Source: Paenibacillus paridis
GTDB taxonomy: Bacteria > Bacillota > Bacilli > Paenibacillales > Paenibacillaceae
Reading direction: 5' to 3'
Assembly (NCBI RefSeq): GCF_006345825.1
Contig: NZ_VCIX01000085.1
Location: 1-64,000 of the forward strand
Length of the DNA: 64,000 nucleotides
Shown here: in pieces, positions 43,060-52,145 of the stretch
How the letters are laid out: each line of letters begins with the position of its first letter
How positions within the stretch are numbered: position 1 is the first letter of the stretch
Made by a program: the position numbers and the translations under genes
The notes under the pieces: model-generated
What the model was told of the DNA's origin: nothing
What the model saw: only the letters and a program-made list of their open reading frames with translations
Databases searched by the model: none

Positions 43060-44256
43060 TTATTTGTAGTCCACATCGGGTGAATATTTATTGCCCGCAT
43101 TCCAGAGTAAGTACTCTTTGATTCCAGTATCCTGCAGCGCCTTGATTTGAGCCTCAACCTCGGCTTTTCCATATTTCATATAATGGCCGGCGCCTAACCA
43201 GCTTGCGGTGAAATCCTGAATCCATGGCCGAATAATCGGTTTTAGCTCGACAATCGGGTCCAATTTCTTATGGGTATCCAGCATTGCGCCTTTAATCGTC
43301 TCATAGGGACTTAAATCGGGATCCTTTTGTTTGAACCAGCCGGTACTGTAATGGCTAGGGTAGACCATAGGCGAGATCACATGCACATCGTTTGAGATTT
43401 TGACAAAATCTTGGCCAATTCCTTCAGCCGTCGGTACGGATGCCGCATAGCCGAAAATATCTACCGATACGCGTACGCCAAGCGGCTCAAGCTGCTCACG
43501 GGCATATTTGACAAAGCCTGCAACCGTATCAACTCGGCTTTGATCGGTTTTGCTATAGGTTAGCGTGGCGGCTTTGTTGTCGAAGCCCTCCGGAAAACGT
43601 ACATAGTCGAACTGGATTTCTTTGAAGCCAAGCTTAGCTGCTTCCTTCGCAACGGCGATGTTATAATCCCATACTTCCTTGCGGTAAGGATTGACGAAGC
43701 TTTCTCCACGGCCGTTCTTCCAGATCGTACCGTCCTGATGGAGGAACGAGAGCTCCGGCTGCTTGCGGGCGAGTGCGGTATCCTTGAACACGACGATTCT
43801 TGCAATTGGATAAATGTTATGTTTCTTTAACGTAACCATGAGTGAATTAATATCCCGAATATATTTTTTGGAGGCGCCAACCTCCTGAAGCTCGGGGGTT
43901 GTCGTAGGATATGTAATAAACCCGTTGTCGTCTTTAATATCGATGACCATGCTGTTGAGCTCGGTATCATCCACCAGTTTTAGCAACGATTCCATGCGCG
44001 CTCCGCCCGCGCTGTGTGCCGTAACATAGATGCCTTTGATAGGCGGGGTATCCGGCTGCGGATCTTTTTTTACAATTGATGAGTTAGGATTGCCAGGTTT
44101 GATGCCTCCCGCTATGGATGAATCTGGCTGTATAAGCGTATGACCGGCTGCAGAATTCACATAAGCAACAGCAAGCTGTCTGGCTGAGGCATTATCTTCA
44201 CCACTACCAGTGAGCAAGCTGTACAGCAGCAATAAGGTTGAAATGACGATGTCCAT
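43060..44256 (-). CDS. DUF4015 putative glycoside hydrolase, secreted
   Basis: This 398-residue protein has an N-terminal hydrophobic segment (about residues 3-17) likely to direct export, a low-complexity linker (about 40-70) and a TIM-barrel domain of the DUF4015 type. Segments include VTAHSAGGARMESLL, SMVIDIKDDNGFITY, IQFDYVRFPEG with a probable catalytic Asp, and VSVDIFGYAA. GGGAGAG precedes the ATG. The polysaccharide substrate is not known. Confidence 0.82.
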   Translation of the reverse strand: MDIVISTLLLLYSLLTGSGEDNASARQLAVAYVNSAAGHTLIQPDSSIAGGIKPGNPNSSIVKKDPQPDTPPIKGIYVTAHSAGGARMESLLKLVDDTELNSMVIDIKDDNGFITYPTTTPELQEVGASKKYIRDINSLMVTLKKHNIYPIARIVVFKDTALARKQPELSFLHQDGTIWKNGRGESFVNPYRKEVWDYNIAVAKEAAKLGFKEIQFDYVRFPEGFDNKAATLTYSKTDQSRVDTVAGFVKYAREQLEPLGVRVSVDIFGYAASVPTAEGIGQDFVKISNDVHVISPMVYPSHYSTGWFKQKDPDLSPYETIKGAMLDTHKKLDPIVELKPIIRPWIQDFTASWLGAGHYMKYGKAEVEAQIKALQDTGIKEYLLWNAGNKYSPDVDYK

Positions 44257-44436
44257 TTTGCTCTCTCCCCGTTAGCTATTCAGTTCAAATTATAAAGCAG
44301 TTGGGATGCTGGGTCATTAACTTTTTTGAAATATTAAGAAAGTATATGTCTTATTTGCTGTTCTAAGCTTTATTTTCTCAGGCCTGCTCCACACAAAAAT
44401 AGAGTCGGGTAACAGTATGAATGTCTGTGAAATAAA
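44257..44436. other. Intergenic, no feature seen
   Basis: The AT-rich stretch between the DUF4015 gene start and the terminator at 44437 presumably carries the minus-strand promoter of the DUF4015 gene. I see no supported reading frame. Confidence 0.4.
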
Positions 44437-44468
44437 CAAAAAGCCAGCCGAGTTGGTCTCGACTGGCG
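44437..44468 (-). terminator. Terminator of the small minus-strand gene
   Basis: On the minus strand GCCAGTCGAG pairs with CTCGGCTGGC (one G-U) around ACCAA, followed by TTTTTG. It follows the 64-residue gene at 44496-44690 and supports its being transcribed. Confidence 0.82.
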
Positions 44469-44495
44469 CGTAAATAATCCGTGTGTCCCGCATTG

Positions 44496-44690
44496 TCATT
44501 GTAACAAAGCTTCTCTCTGCTGATTGCAAATGCTGTGCTGGACAATTTCCATGGCGTCCGCGGGCTCGAGCAAGGCGAGGCCGTCACGCAGCACGATGCT
44601 GATGTCCAATTCACGTGCGGTAAGAAAAGGACTAAGCTCTGGGGCAAGCTTCTCTACAATTTGAGACAATTTGACCGTTTCCATATCCAC
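44496..44690 (-). CDS. Small hypothetical protein
   Basis: This 64-residue soluble protein (VKLSQIVEKLAPELSPF, LDISIVLRDGLALLEP) starts with GTG five bases after AGGGTGAGG; ATG two codons later is the alternative. A minus-strand terminator follows the stop by about 30 bases. I do not recognise the family. Confidence 0.6.
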   Translation of the reverse strand: MDMETVKLSQIVEKLAPELSPFLTARELDISIVLRDGLALLEPADAMEIVQHSICNQQREALLQ

Positions 44691-44829
44691 CTGAGCCTCA
44701 CCCTTTCATATCTAATGTTTAGGGGAAATCATATGGCAAGAAACCAAAGCTACGGGATATAAACATTATATCAGGATCATTTTCAAAAACATAGGGATAC
44801 TGCGTAAAATCCATATTCGCGTATATGGA

Positions 44830-45669
44830 TTAATCCTTTGGCTTGGTAAAGTCGCCGATGACGCCTACCGTTTCCACGATATTAATGAAAGCACGCGGGT
44901 CGATGGTCGTAACGATCTTGCTAAGCTCCGCCAATTCGTATTTTGTCCTTACCGTCATCAGCATATCGCGATCTGCCGAGGAATAGGCGCCGCGGGTCTT
45001 GATGATCGTAATGCCGCGGGGGTGGGAGAGAAGCTTAGCAAGCAATTCATCTGTTTTGGTCGTAACGATGAAAGCCGTTAATTTAATATGCCTCACATGA
45101 ATGAGATCTACTACTTTGCCGGCAGAAAAAATCGACACCAGCGAATAAAGGGCGGAATCCCAATTTTTTGTGAAAGCAACTAAAAGGGCGATGACCGCAC
45201 CGTTCAAAATAAAAATAATCATGCCGATCGGCAAGTCGCGTTTGCGCGTGATAATGGATGCAATGATATCGAAGCCCCCCGAAGAGCCGCCGTAGCGAAG
45301 CGTCAATCCGCTGCCAAAGCCAACCATAATCCCGCCAAATACAGCGCCAAGCACAATGTCATCGGCAATTTTTACGATGGGAATGAATTCAAGGAGCAAG
45401 GTCGAGACGATGACCGCGTAAATGCTCCACATTATAAAACGGCGTCCGATTGCAAACCAGCCCCACAGCAGCAGCGGCAAATTGAGAATGAAATAAAGCC
45501 AAGCGATATTGCCGCCGGTTATATATCCGATCATCATTGAAATGCCAGATACCCCGCCGCTAAGCAGTTGATGGGGGATGAGGAATAAATTGAAGCCCAC
45601 AGCGATAAGGATGGCTCCCAAGGTTATCATAGGCACTGTATAAAGGTAACGAAACGAATGCGGATTCAT
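44830..45669 (-). CDS. YitT-family membrane protein with DUF2179 domain
   Basis: This 279-residue protein has five or six predicted membrane helices in the N-terminal two thirds (YitT/DUF161) and a C-terminal cytosolic DUF2179 domain (GITIIKTRGAYSSADRDMLMTVRTKYE). Typical family segments are GGVSGISMM and GGSSGGFDIIA. GGAGG precedes the ATG. The transport or sensing role of the family is not established. Confidence 0.9.
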   Translation of the reverse strand: MNPHSFRYLYTVPMITLGAILIAVGFNLFLIPHQLLSGGVSGISMMIGYITGGNIAWLYFILNLPLLLWGWFAIGRRFIMWSIYAVIVSTLLLEFIPIVKIADDIVLGAVFGGIMVGFGSGLTLRYGGSSGGFDIIASIITRKRDLPIGMIIFILNGAVIALLVAFTKNWDSALYSLVSIFSAGKVVDLIHVRHIKLTAFIVTTKTDELLAKLLSHPRGITIIKTRGAYSSADRDMLMTVRTKYELAELSKIVTTIDPRAFINIVETVGVIGDFTKPKD

Positions 45670-45765
45670 TGCAATTCCTCCTATACAGCCGAAGCGTTTT
45701 TTTTACTTTATTTCACATCCTTAGTATGGCTTTCTTTGGTTCGCTGGTATTCACGATTGAATGTG

Positions 45766-45774
45766 TGCTATAAT
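45766..45774 (+). promoter_or_regulatory. Extended -10 promoter of the helicase gene
   Basis: TGCTATAAT at 45766-45774 has the extended TGn motif before a perfect -10. The -35 (GGTATT region, 45746-45751) is weak. The leader to the TTG start would be about 44 bases. Confidence 0.55.
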
Positions 45775-45824
45775 GATTTGGATATTCTTAAGTAGGCTGC
45801 AGATAAAAGGAGTTTGAGAAAAGT

Positions 45825-47429
45825 TTGAAAACATTTGCTGAATTTGGCTTGGAACCAAAAGTGTTGCAAGCAATTACCGAACTTGGATTCGAGGAATCTA
45901 CCCCGATTCAAGACAAAGCGATCCCTATTGCCATGGAAGGTAAAGATCTTATCGGCCAGGCACAAACGGGTACAGGAAAGACAGCGGCATTCGGAATTCC
46001 GCTCATTAACAAAATTCCGACAAGCGAGGAACGCATTGTCGCATTAATAATGACGCCAACCCGTGAACTCGCTATTCAAGTGGCAGACGAGATCGGGAAG
46101 TTAACTCGATATAAGGGTCTTCGCTCATTGCCGATTTATGGTGGACAAGAAATTGGCCGTCAAATCCGTGCATTGAAGAAGAAACCTCAAATTATTATCG
46201 GTACGCCTGGACGTTTGCTTGACCACATCAACCGCAAGACGATTCGTCTTGAAGATGTGCAAACTGTCATTTTGGATGAAGCGGATGAAATGCTCGATAT
46301 GGGCTTCATGGAAGACATCCAATCGATCTTGAAGCAAGTGCCTGAAGAGCGTCATACGATGCTGTTCTCGGCTACAATGCCGGCTAACATTCAGAGACTT
46401 GCACAGCAATTCCTGAAAAATCCGGAGCATGTTTCGGTTATTCCGAAGCAAATCACTGCACCGCTTATCGAGCAATCTTACATCGAAGTGCATGAGCGCC
46501 AGAAGTTCGAAGCGCTTAGCCGTTTGCTTGATATGGAATCCCCTGAGCTTGCGATCATCTTCGGCCGTACAAAACGCCGGGTTGATGAGCTGAGCGAAGC
46601 TCTCCAAAAACGCGGCTACACAGCTGACGGTTTGCACGGAGACTTGTCGCAAAACCAACGGGACAGCGTTATGCGCAAATTCCGTGACGGCAGCATTGAT
46701 GTCCTTGTAGCAACTGACGTTGCTGCGCGCGGTCTAGATGTTTCCGGTGTAACTCATGTTATTAACTTTGACCTTCCGCAAGATCCTGAGAGCTATGTTC
46801 ACCGGATCGGTCGTACAGGCCGCGCAGGCAAAGAAGGAACAGCATGGTCATTCGTTACGCCACGCGAAACGGATCACCTTCACTTCATTGAGAAGGTTAC
46901 TCGCCAAAAGATGAACCGCAAGCCGCTTCCAAGCATTGCAGAAGCGATTGAAGGCAAACAACGCGTAACCGCTGAGCGTCTTCTAGAAGTCGTTCAGAAC
47001 GATGAATTCTCGGAATACAAAGCCATTTCCATTCAGTTGCTTGAGCAATACGATTCCGTTCACCTCCTTTCCGCAGCAATTAAATTGCTGACTGGCGAGA
47101 AGAAAAACGTTGAAATCGAATTGACGCCAGAAGATCCGCTTCGCGCCAAAAAACGCAAGCCGGATATCCGCTCGAACGGTCGTCCGTTCAACCGCAGCGG
47201 ATCGTCCTCTTCTTACGGCGGCAACCGCAGTGGCAGCACAGGCGGCGGCGGATATCGCGGACGCGATGACAGACGCAGCAGCGGCAGCAGCACAGGCGGC
47301 AGCTCGCGCGGCGGCTATGAGTCACGCGGCAGCAGCAGCACTGGTGGCTACCAAGGCAAACGCAGCAGCGAAGGACGTCCTGAAAACCGTCGTCCAAAAA
47401 GCTCAACTGACGGTTACGCGAACAACTAA
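45825..47429 (+). CDS. cshA: DEAD-box RNA helicase (CshA-like)
   Basis: This 534-residue ATP-dependent RNA helicase is likely part of cold adaptation and the RNA degradation machinery. The Q motif (FEESTPIQ), Walker A (AQTGTGKT), [17 protein letters not shown] in LDEADEM, SAT, and HRIGRTGR are intact. After about residue 435 there is a long Gly/Ser/Arg-rich tail with repeated SSG, GGG and RGG-like units for RNA binding. The start is TTG, with AAAGGAG about 12 bases upstream. It has its own promoter and terminator. Confidence 0.93.
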   Translation: MKTFAEFGLEPKVLQAITELGFEESTPIQDKAIPIAMEGKDLIGQAQTGTGKTAAFGIPLINKIPTSEERIVALIMTPTRELAIQVADEIGKLTRYKGLRSLPIYGGQEIGRQIRALKKKPQIIIGTPGRLLDHINRKTIRLEDVQTVILDEADEMLDMGFMEDIQSILKQVPEERHTMLFSATMPANIQRLAQQFLKNPEHVSVIPKQITAPLIEQSYIEVHERQKFEALSRLLDMESPELAIIFGRTKRRVDELSEALQKRGYTADGLHGDLSQNQRDSVMRKFRDGSIDVLVATDVAARGLDVSGVTHVINFDLPQDPESYVHRIGRTGRAGKEGTAWSFVTPRETDHLHFIEKVTRQKMNRKPLPSIAEAIEGKQRVTAERLLEVVQNDEFSEYKAISIQLLEQYDSVHLLSAAIKLLTGEKKNVEIELTPEDPLRAKKRKPDIRSNGRPFNRSGSSSSYGGNRSGSTGGGGYRGRDDRRSSGSSTGGSSRGGYESRGSSSTGGYQGKRSSEGRPENRRPKSSTDGYANN

Positions 47430-47452
47430 TTCATTGCTTGCTGAGTCATTTT

Positions 47453-47513
47453 GAAAAAAACCGAGGAAGTCCGTGATCCCTAACGGGCATCCCGGCGACC
47501 TCGGTTTTTTTAT
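47453..47513 (+). terminator. Terminator of the helicase gene
   Basis: AAAAAACCGAGG pairs with CCTCGGTTTTTT around a structured loop, ending in a seven-T run. Confidence 0.9.
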
Positions 47514-47561
47514 TGTTGTTTGTCTGGCGGGAGTAATCTTACTTTTCTGGAGGCAGATCCG

Positions 47562-48338
47562 ATGGAACCAAGAGGGCTAATGGGTGGGTTTTACCGAATA
47601 TCCGAATGGATTATGAGGTTATCGGTTATCAATGTTTTGTGGCTTGCCTGTTCAATCCCTTTCGTTTTCTTCGCGTGGGGTTTAGTTTTGTCGCAGGATG
47701 TCAACCAAGTGTATTCGGCGCTGATTTTTATGGCAATTGTCGCTCCATTTACATTATTTCCGGCTACCGCGGCGATGTTTGCGGTTGCACGCAAATGGGT
47801 CATGGGCGAGAGTGACGTAGCGTTGTTTAAAACCTTTTTCCGGGGTTATAAGGAAAATTACAAGCAAGCGATGCTCGGCGGTATCATTTATACGATTCTG
47901 CTGGCGATTATGATCGTTGATTTTATCGTCTATCGTGAGCAACTGAATCTACTTTCTTATATCTTTATTGCATTCCTAGTGCTTCTTGTTGTTTCGTTAT
48001 TTAATTTTTTCTCCATGCTTGTCCATTACCATATGAAAACGTTTCAATTGCTGAAAAACGCTGTGCTTATTACGATCGGCAAGCCTTTCCGTTCCTTGTC
48101 CACCGCGATAATGAGCGGCGCTGTCATGTATTTCAGCACGAGATTCACATTTCTTATACCGTTCTTTATGGGCAGCATCATCGCTTATTTGGCGTTCTGG
48201 AACTTCCATCTAATTTATGTGAAGCTTCAGGATCAAGCGGAGAAAGCACGTTTGGCGGAAGAAGAAGAGGCAGAGAAAGCTGCGGAAATGGATCGAATTG
48301 ATTTGGTGAAAGACGATTCGAACAGCACCAGTAAATAA
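47562..48338 (+). CDS. YesL-family (DUF624) membrane protein
   Basis: This 258-residue protein has about five membrane helices and a charged C-terminal tail (EEEEAEKAAEMDR). GGFYRISEWIMRLSVINVLW is the family's start signature. The ATG at 47562 has GGAGG eight bases upstream; an in-frame TTG at 47520 overlaps the terminator region. YesL homologues usually lie in sugar-use clusters, but this copy stands alone. The function is unknown. Confidence 0.88.
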   Translation: MEPRGLMGGFYRISEWIMRLSVINVLWLACSIPFVFFAWGLVLSQDVNQVYSALIFMAIVAPFTLFPATAAMFAVARKWVMGESDVALFKTFFRGYKENYKQAMLGGIIYTILLAIMIVDFIVYREQLNLLSYIFIAFLVLLVVSLFNFFSMLVHYHMKTFQLLKNAVLITIGKPFRSLSTAIMSGAVMYFSTRFTFLIPFFMGSIIAYLAFWNFHLIYVKLQDQAEKARLAEEEEAEKAAEMDRIDLVKDDSNSTSK

Positions 48339-48351
48339 CATTCATGCGGCG

Positions 48352-48380
48352 TTTACTTTTTCTCTGGTTAGGTCTATAAT
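48352..48380 (+). promoter_or_regulatory. Promoter of 6S RNA
   Basis: TTTACT (48352-48357) and a perfect TATAAT (48375-48380) are separated by 17 bases. The expected start is at about 48387, exactly where the closing stem of the RNA begins. Confidence 0.75.
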
Positions 48381-48386
48381 AACAAT

Positions 48387-48566
48387 ACCTCCTGCGATGC
48401 TCGTTACGGCTTTACGCTGTTTTGAACCAATGGCTGTTTCACGGGAGACCAATATCGAGACGTAGCTGACATGCCCCCGAAAGGGGATCTCAAAAGCGGT
48501 TCTGCGGTCACCCACCTGCGTAAGCGGGTTCAGAAACATGTGAGTCGGACGGCATAGGCGGGTTTT
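48387..48566 (+). ncRNA. ssrS: 6S RNA
   Basis: A stretch of about 180 bases with no reading frame lies between a strong promoter and a terminator. Its 5' end (ACCTCCTGCGATGCTCGTTA) can pair with the 3' end (GTCGGACGGCATAGGCGGGT), the closing stem of Firmicutes 6S RNAs. The inside contains a large bubble and CCCCCGAAAGGGG and CCCACCTGCGTAAGCGGG hairpins. 6S RNA binds RNA polymerase holoenzyme by mimicking open promoter DNA. The ends are estimated. The call rests on remembered family features. Confidence 0.75.
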
Positions 48567-48577
48567 CATTTTAAATG

Positions 48578-48618
48578 AAGAGCATTTGCTGGTTAAATCC
48601 AGTGATAGCTCTTTTTTC
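48578..48618 (+). terminator. Terminator after 6S RNA
   Basis: AAGAGC (48578-48583) pairs with GCTCTT, enclosing a CTGG/CCAG inner stem, followed by TTTTTT. Confidence 0.8.
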
Positions 48619-48677
48619 ATGGGACAAATCATGTTATCATATAGAGTAATGTACATAGATGCTGGAGGGGGAGATCG

Positions 48678-49070
48678 TTGTTGTTGAAGCGGACCTTGAT
48701 CGGGCTGCTGCGCAGTCATGAACAGACTGGTGACAGGGCTAAGGATCCAATGCTCAAATCTCATTTCTACAAGCTCTCGAAAGACAAAGCTTGGGAAGAA
48801 GTGGTATCGACTCTTAAGAAAATGCAAGGCTATAAGCTGTTGCACGAGGTCCAATCGGTTGGTGAGATTGTGCTTGAGAAACGTACTTCATTTGGTAGAA
48901 CGATGGACATTACCGTTTCTGTCATTAGTGTAAATCCGCTGCAATCAGCTGTCGATATTTATTCAGCGTCCCGTGGCTCGCTAGGAGATCTGGGTTCTAA
49001 TTACAGAGTTATTCTGGATTTGTACCGCACGCTTGATAAGAAGCTTGCTGCATTTAAAGTGAACAGCTAA
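48678..49070 (+). CDS. DUF1499-family protein
   Basis: This 130-residue soluble protein has the family's C-terminal signature VDIYSASRGSLGDLGSNYRVI. It is expected to have a steroidogenic-acute-regulatory-like or similar alpha/beta fold of unknown role. The start is TTG after GGAGGGGGA; a second TTG directly follows. It has no membrane helix. A terminator lies just downstream. Confidence 0.8.
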   Translation: MLLKRTLIGLLRSHEQTGDRAKDPMLKSHFYKLSKDKAWEEVVSTLKKMQGYKLLHEVQSVGEIVLEKRTSFGRTMDITVSVISVNPLQSAVDIYSASRGSLGDLGSNYRVILDLYRTLDKKLAAFKVNS

Positions 49071-49075
49071 TACAT

Positions 49076-49115
49076 AAACAAAGCGAGGAAGGATTCCCTT
49101 CACTCGCTTTGTTTG
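49076..49115. terminator. Bidirectional terminator
   Basis: AACAAAGCGAG and CTCGCTTTGTT form an 11-bp stem, with A/T runs on both sides. It lies between the DUF1499 gene and the convergent tpx gene. Confidence 0.88.
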
Positions 49116-49150
49116 CAATATTTAATAATGAAATGAACGATAGAAGCTGA

Positions 49151-49669
49151 TTATACAAGCGCCTTAACAGCATTGATTGCTTGCTCGTAGTTCGGGTGCT
49201 CTGTCATTTCAGGCAGGTATTCCACGTATTGAATCTTATCGTCGGCATCGATGACGAAGATCGAGCGTTGGTCAAGGCCAAGTTCCTTGATGTAGACGCC
49301 ATAAGCTTCACCGAAGCTGTGAGCTTTGTAATCGGAGAGCAATACCACTTTATCGATACCTGCTGCGCCGCACCAGCGTGCTTGTGCGAACGGAAGGTCA
49401 ACGCTTACGGTAAGGACAACAACGTTGTCGCCAAGCGAGCCTGCTTCTTCATTGAAACGACGAGTTTGCGCATCGCAAACGCCTGTGTCGATGGAAGGCA
49501 CCACGCTGATTAATTTGATTTTACCGGAGTAGTCCTTAAGCGAAACGTTCTCTACGAGATTTTTGTTCAAGCTGAAATCAGGAGCTTGATCTCCTACTTT
49601 CAATTCTGGACCAACTAATGTAATCGGATTGCCTTTGAAAGTGGCAGCTCCATTGCGTTCTTGTGTCAT
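49151..49669 (-). CDS. tpx: Thiol peroxidase
   Basis: This 172-residue atypical two-cysteine peroxiredoxin reduces hydrogen peroxide and alkyl hydroperoxides using thioredoxin. The peroxidatic Cys lies in [16 protein letters not shown] and the resolving Cys in [14 protein letters not shown] precedes the ATG at 49669; the open frame upstream of it has no support. Its length matches the family. A PerR-like operator overlaps the likely promoter. Confidence 0.95.
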   Translation of the reverse strand: MTQERNGAATFKGNPITLVGPELKVGDQAPDFSLNKNLVENVSLKDYSGKIKLISVVPSIDTGVCDAQTRRFNEEAGSLGDNVVVLTVSVDLPFAQARWCGAAGIDKVVLLSDYKAHSFGEAYGVYIKELGLDQRSIFVIDADDKIQYVEYLPEMTEHPNYEQAINAVKALV

Positions 49670-49712
49670 GAGTAAACTTCCTCCTCTAAAATGATTGGTC
49701 AATACCAAACTA

Positions 49713-49743
49713 ATTATAATCGTTATGAAACGGCCTTGTCCAA
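49713..49743 (-). promoter_or_regulatory. tpx promoter with PerR-like box
   Basis: On the minus strand TTGGAC (49743-49738) and TATAAT (49718-49713) are 19 bases apart. On the plus strand 49714-49728 read TTATAATCGTTATGA, matching the PerR consensus TTATAATnATTATAA at 12 of 14 fixed positions. The overlap with the -10 fits repression by PerR that is relieved by peroxide. Confidence 0.5.
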
Positions 49744-49770
49744 TTGTTGGAGGGAAAAGGAGAGGATTCA

Positions 49771-50406
49771 ATGATTTTTCTAAGGTATGAGAGCTTTCGT
49801 TCCTATCTAAAGCTATATCCGGTTACGGTTGCTTTAATTGCGCTTAACCTTATTTATTTTATCATCGTTGCGATAAGCGGCGATCCGAATAGTGCTTACC
49901 ATGCCTATCAGTACGGTGCTTTCGCATCCCATCCGGACTTTGATCCCTATGGTCTTCAAGAGCCTTGGCGTTATATATCGTCCATGTTTATGCATTCGGG
50001 ACTTGAGCATTTGCTTTATAATATGTTCTCTTTGCTAGTGTTTGCACCGCCCATGGAACGTTTGCTGAAACGCTTCAGATATGCAATGTTCTATTTGCTT
50101 TGCGGCATAGCGGGCAATGCGATGAGCGCATTTGTGAATGTTCTGCAGCATGATCCTGAAACGCATATAGGCGTTGGGGCTTCAGGAGCGATCTACGGTG
50201 TGTTCGGGGCATTTCTGTACATTTCCTTGCTCCGTAAGTCACAGCTTGATGAGAGCTCGCGTAAAACGGTATATGTCATTTTGATCTTTGGTGTTGTTTA
50301 TTCTTTCCTCGTGCCGCAAATTGATCTCTGGGCCCATGCAGGAGGCGCCTTGGCTGGCTTCTTGCTGTATCATATCTTTGACCGCATAAAGACAAGAAAA
50401 AAATAA
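49771..50406 (+). CDS. Rhomboid intramembrane serine protease
   Basis: This 211-residue membrane protein has six predicted helices. The catalytic Ser lies in [14 protein letters not shown] (GxSG motif) and the catalytic His in [23 protein letters not shown] segment supplies the conserved His/Asn. It cleaves membrane proteins within the bilayer. AAAGGAGAGG precedes the ATG at 49771. It is divergent from tpx with about 100 bases between starts. Confidence 0.93.
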   Translation: MIFLRYESFRSYLKLYPVTVALIALNLIYFIIVAISGDPNSAYHAYQYGAFASHPDFDPYGLQEPWRYISSMFMHSGLEHLLYNMFSLLVFAPPMERLLKRFRYAMFYLLCGIAGNAMSAFVNVLQHDPETHIGVGASGAIYGVFGAFLYISLLRKSQLDESSRKTVYVILIFGVVYSFLVPQIDLWAHAGGALAGFLLYHIFDRIKTRKK

Positions 50407-50452
50407 TGATATTCATGAAAACTATGTTGTTACGGGAGAGAATCTAACCGGT

Positions 50453-51349
50453 ATGGAACTTCGTCAGCTTTATTACTTCGTAAAAGTAGCAAAAAAAGAG
50501 CATGTCACGCAAGCTGCGGAAGAGCTGCATGTGGCACAATCAGCGGTAAGTCGGCAAATTCACCAGCTGGAGGAAGAGCTAGGCGTTAAGCTATTCGTTC
50601 AGAAAGGAAGAAATCTGCAGCTTACGCCTGTAGGTCAGCTTTTTCTTAAACGCGCTGAAGTTATTTTAGCTGATTTGGAGCGAGCAGTTATTGAAATGCA
50701 TGAATTTCTTGATCCGGAGAAGGGGGAAATCAGGCTTGGCTTCCCGCATAGCTTAGGCATTTCCTTGATTCCCCAGGTTGTAGCAGCGTTTCGAAAGCTG
50801 CACCCCAACGTGAAGTTTCGTTTCAAGCAGGGAATGTACCCATCGCTCATACGCGATATGATTAAAGGCGAGATTGATTTGGCGTTTATATCGCCGTTTC
50901 CTGATGAGCATGAATTTGTATGCGGAGAAGTGTTGCTGACGGAAGAATTGTATGCCATATTACCGCCAGGGCACCGCCTCTCTGATAAAGAATCCATAGA
51001 GCTCAAGGAACTTGAGCATGAGACCTTTGTCTTGTTCAGCGAAGGTTACTCTTTGCGGCCAATCGTGTGGGAAGCCTGCCAAACGGCTGGATTCACCCCT
51101 CAAATCGGTTTTGAAGGAGAAGAGACAGACACGATAAGGGGATTGGTTGCAGCGGGAATGGGGGTTAGCCTGCTGCCGGAGATGGCGCTTCACTATACGG
51201 GGCCTTTGCATCCGACGAAGGTTCGAGTCACCGAGCCACAAGTCACTCGGACGATTGGGTTGATCCGCCGTTCGAATGAGAAGCTTCCTTTGGTGGCAAA
51301 AGTATTCCACGGCTTCCTGCTTCGTTATTTTAAGGACGGACTCAAATAA
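50453..51349 (+). CDS. LysR-family transcriptional regulator
   Basis: This 298-residue regulator has an N-terminal winged helix-turn-helix (THQAAEELHVAQSAVSRQIHQLEEELG-like, about residues 18-44) and a C-terminal periplasmic-binding-like effector domain (IRLGFPHSLG, GEIDLAFISPFP). CGGGAGAG precedes the ATG. Target genes are not evident; the neighbours are rhomboid upstream and a convergent zinc peptidase gene. Activity probably depends on a small effector. Confidence 0.92.
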   Translation: MELRQLYYFVKVAKKEHVTQAAEELHVAQSAVSRQIHQLEEELGVKLFVQKGRNLQLTPVGQLFLKRAEVILADLERAVIEMHEFLDPEKGEIRLGFPHSLGISLIPQVVAAFRKLHPNVKFRFKQGMYPSLIRDMIKGEIDLAFISPFPDEHEFVCGEVLLTEELYAILPPGHRLSDKESIELKELEHETFVLFSEGYSLRPIVWEACQTAGFTPQIGFEGEETDTIRGLVAAGMGVSLLPEMALHYTGPLHPTKVRVTEPQVTRTIGLIRRSNEKLPLVAKVFHGFLLRYFKDGLK

Positions 51350-51360
51350 ATAGGCATCAG

Positions 51361-51418
51361 AAAAAAAAGGAGCTGTTCCCAGCGGTCTGTGAAGACCGCT
51401 GGGAACAGCTCTTGTTTA
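51361..51418. terminator. Terminator between LysR and zinc peptidase genes
   Basis: An 18-bp stem (GAGCTGTTCCCAGCGGTC and its complement, 51370-51411) with a 6-base loop is preceded by eight A and followed by TTGTTT. It can act on both strands. Confidence 0.92.
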
Positions 51419-51430
51419 TTATTAGTAGTT

Positions 51431-52111
51431 TTATTCCTGTCTGCTGCCGCCTACGAAGATAAGAATGTATCTGATAAGCTCCAGCAGGGAAAGTAGAGCC
51501 GCAGCTACATAAGTTAATGCTGCTGCATTTAGAACCTTGGCTACCCCGCGTTCCTCATTGTTTGTAATAAATCCTTCTGCAACCATGATATCTCTAGCCC
51601 TATTGCTGGCATTAAATTCGACTGGAAGCGTAATGACTTGAAAGGCAACAGCGACAGAGAAGAAGATAATGCCCAGCCCGATTAAATTCAAAGCCGAGAA
51701 AAGGATGCCGGCAATGAAAAGAAAAGGCGCAACGCCGGATGCGAAGTTAACAACCGGGAAGATGCGGTGGCGCAGAACAAGCATCGGATAATGCTCCGCA
51801 TGCTGAATCGCATGGCCGACCTCGTGACAGGCGACGGAAATGGCTGAGATTGAATTTTCATAATATACGGGCTCCGACAAACGCACAACGCGGTGGATCG
51901 GATCATAGTGATCGGTTAGTGTGCCTCTTACAGGCTCAATGGGCACATCCTGCAGGCCGTGGGTATCGAGCATTCTTCTAGCTGCCTCGTAACCGGTTAA
52001 GCCGCTATTGGCTTGTACGCTGGTCCATTTCTTAAACGTTCCTTTGACTCGGAATTGTGCCCAAATCGTTAGGATAAATGCGAGTGCGATTAAAATGTAG
52101 ATAAACATCAT
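51431..52111 (-). CDS. Membrane zinc metallopeptidase (YugP type)
   Basis: This 226-residue protein of the Zn_peptidase_2 family has an N-terminal membrane helix, the metal site VACHEVGHAIQHAEHYP near residue 90 and three further membrane helices. A downstream FNASNRARDIM segment carries conserved residues. GGAGGAATG precedes the start. Its role in membrane protein turnover is inferred from the family. Confidence 0.9.
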   Translation of the reverse strand: MMFIYILIALAFILTIWAQFRVKGTFKKWTSVQANSGLTGYEAARRMLDTHGLQDVPIEPVRGTLTDHYDPIHRVVRLSEPVYYENSISAISVACHEVGHAIQHAEHYPMLVLRHRIFPVVNFASGVAPFLFIAGILFSALNLIGLGIIFFSVAVAFQVITLPVEFNASNRARDIMVAEGFITNNEERGVAKVLNAAALTYVAAALLSLLELIRYILIFVGGSRQE

Positions 52112-52145
52112 TGAGTCATTCCTCCATTATAGTGATGAAATATCG

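Noticed and set aside
48342..48854. Minus-strand open frame of 170 codons
   Set aside because: It runs antisense across the 6S RNA, its terminator and the start of the DUF1499 gene, and has no ribosome site or family features.
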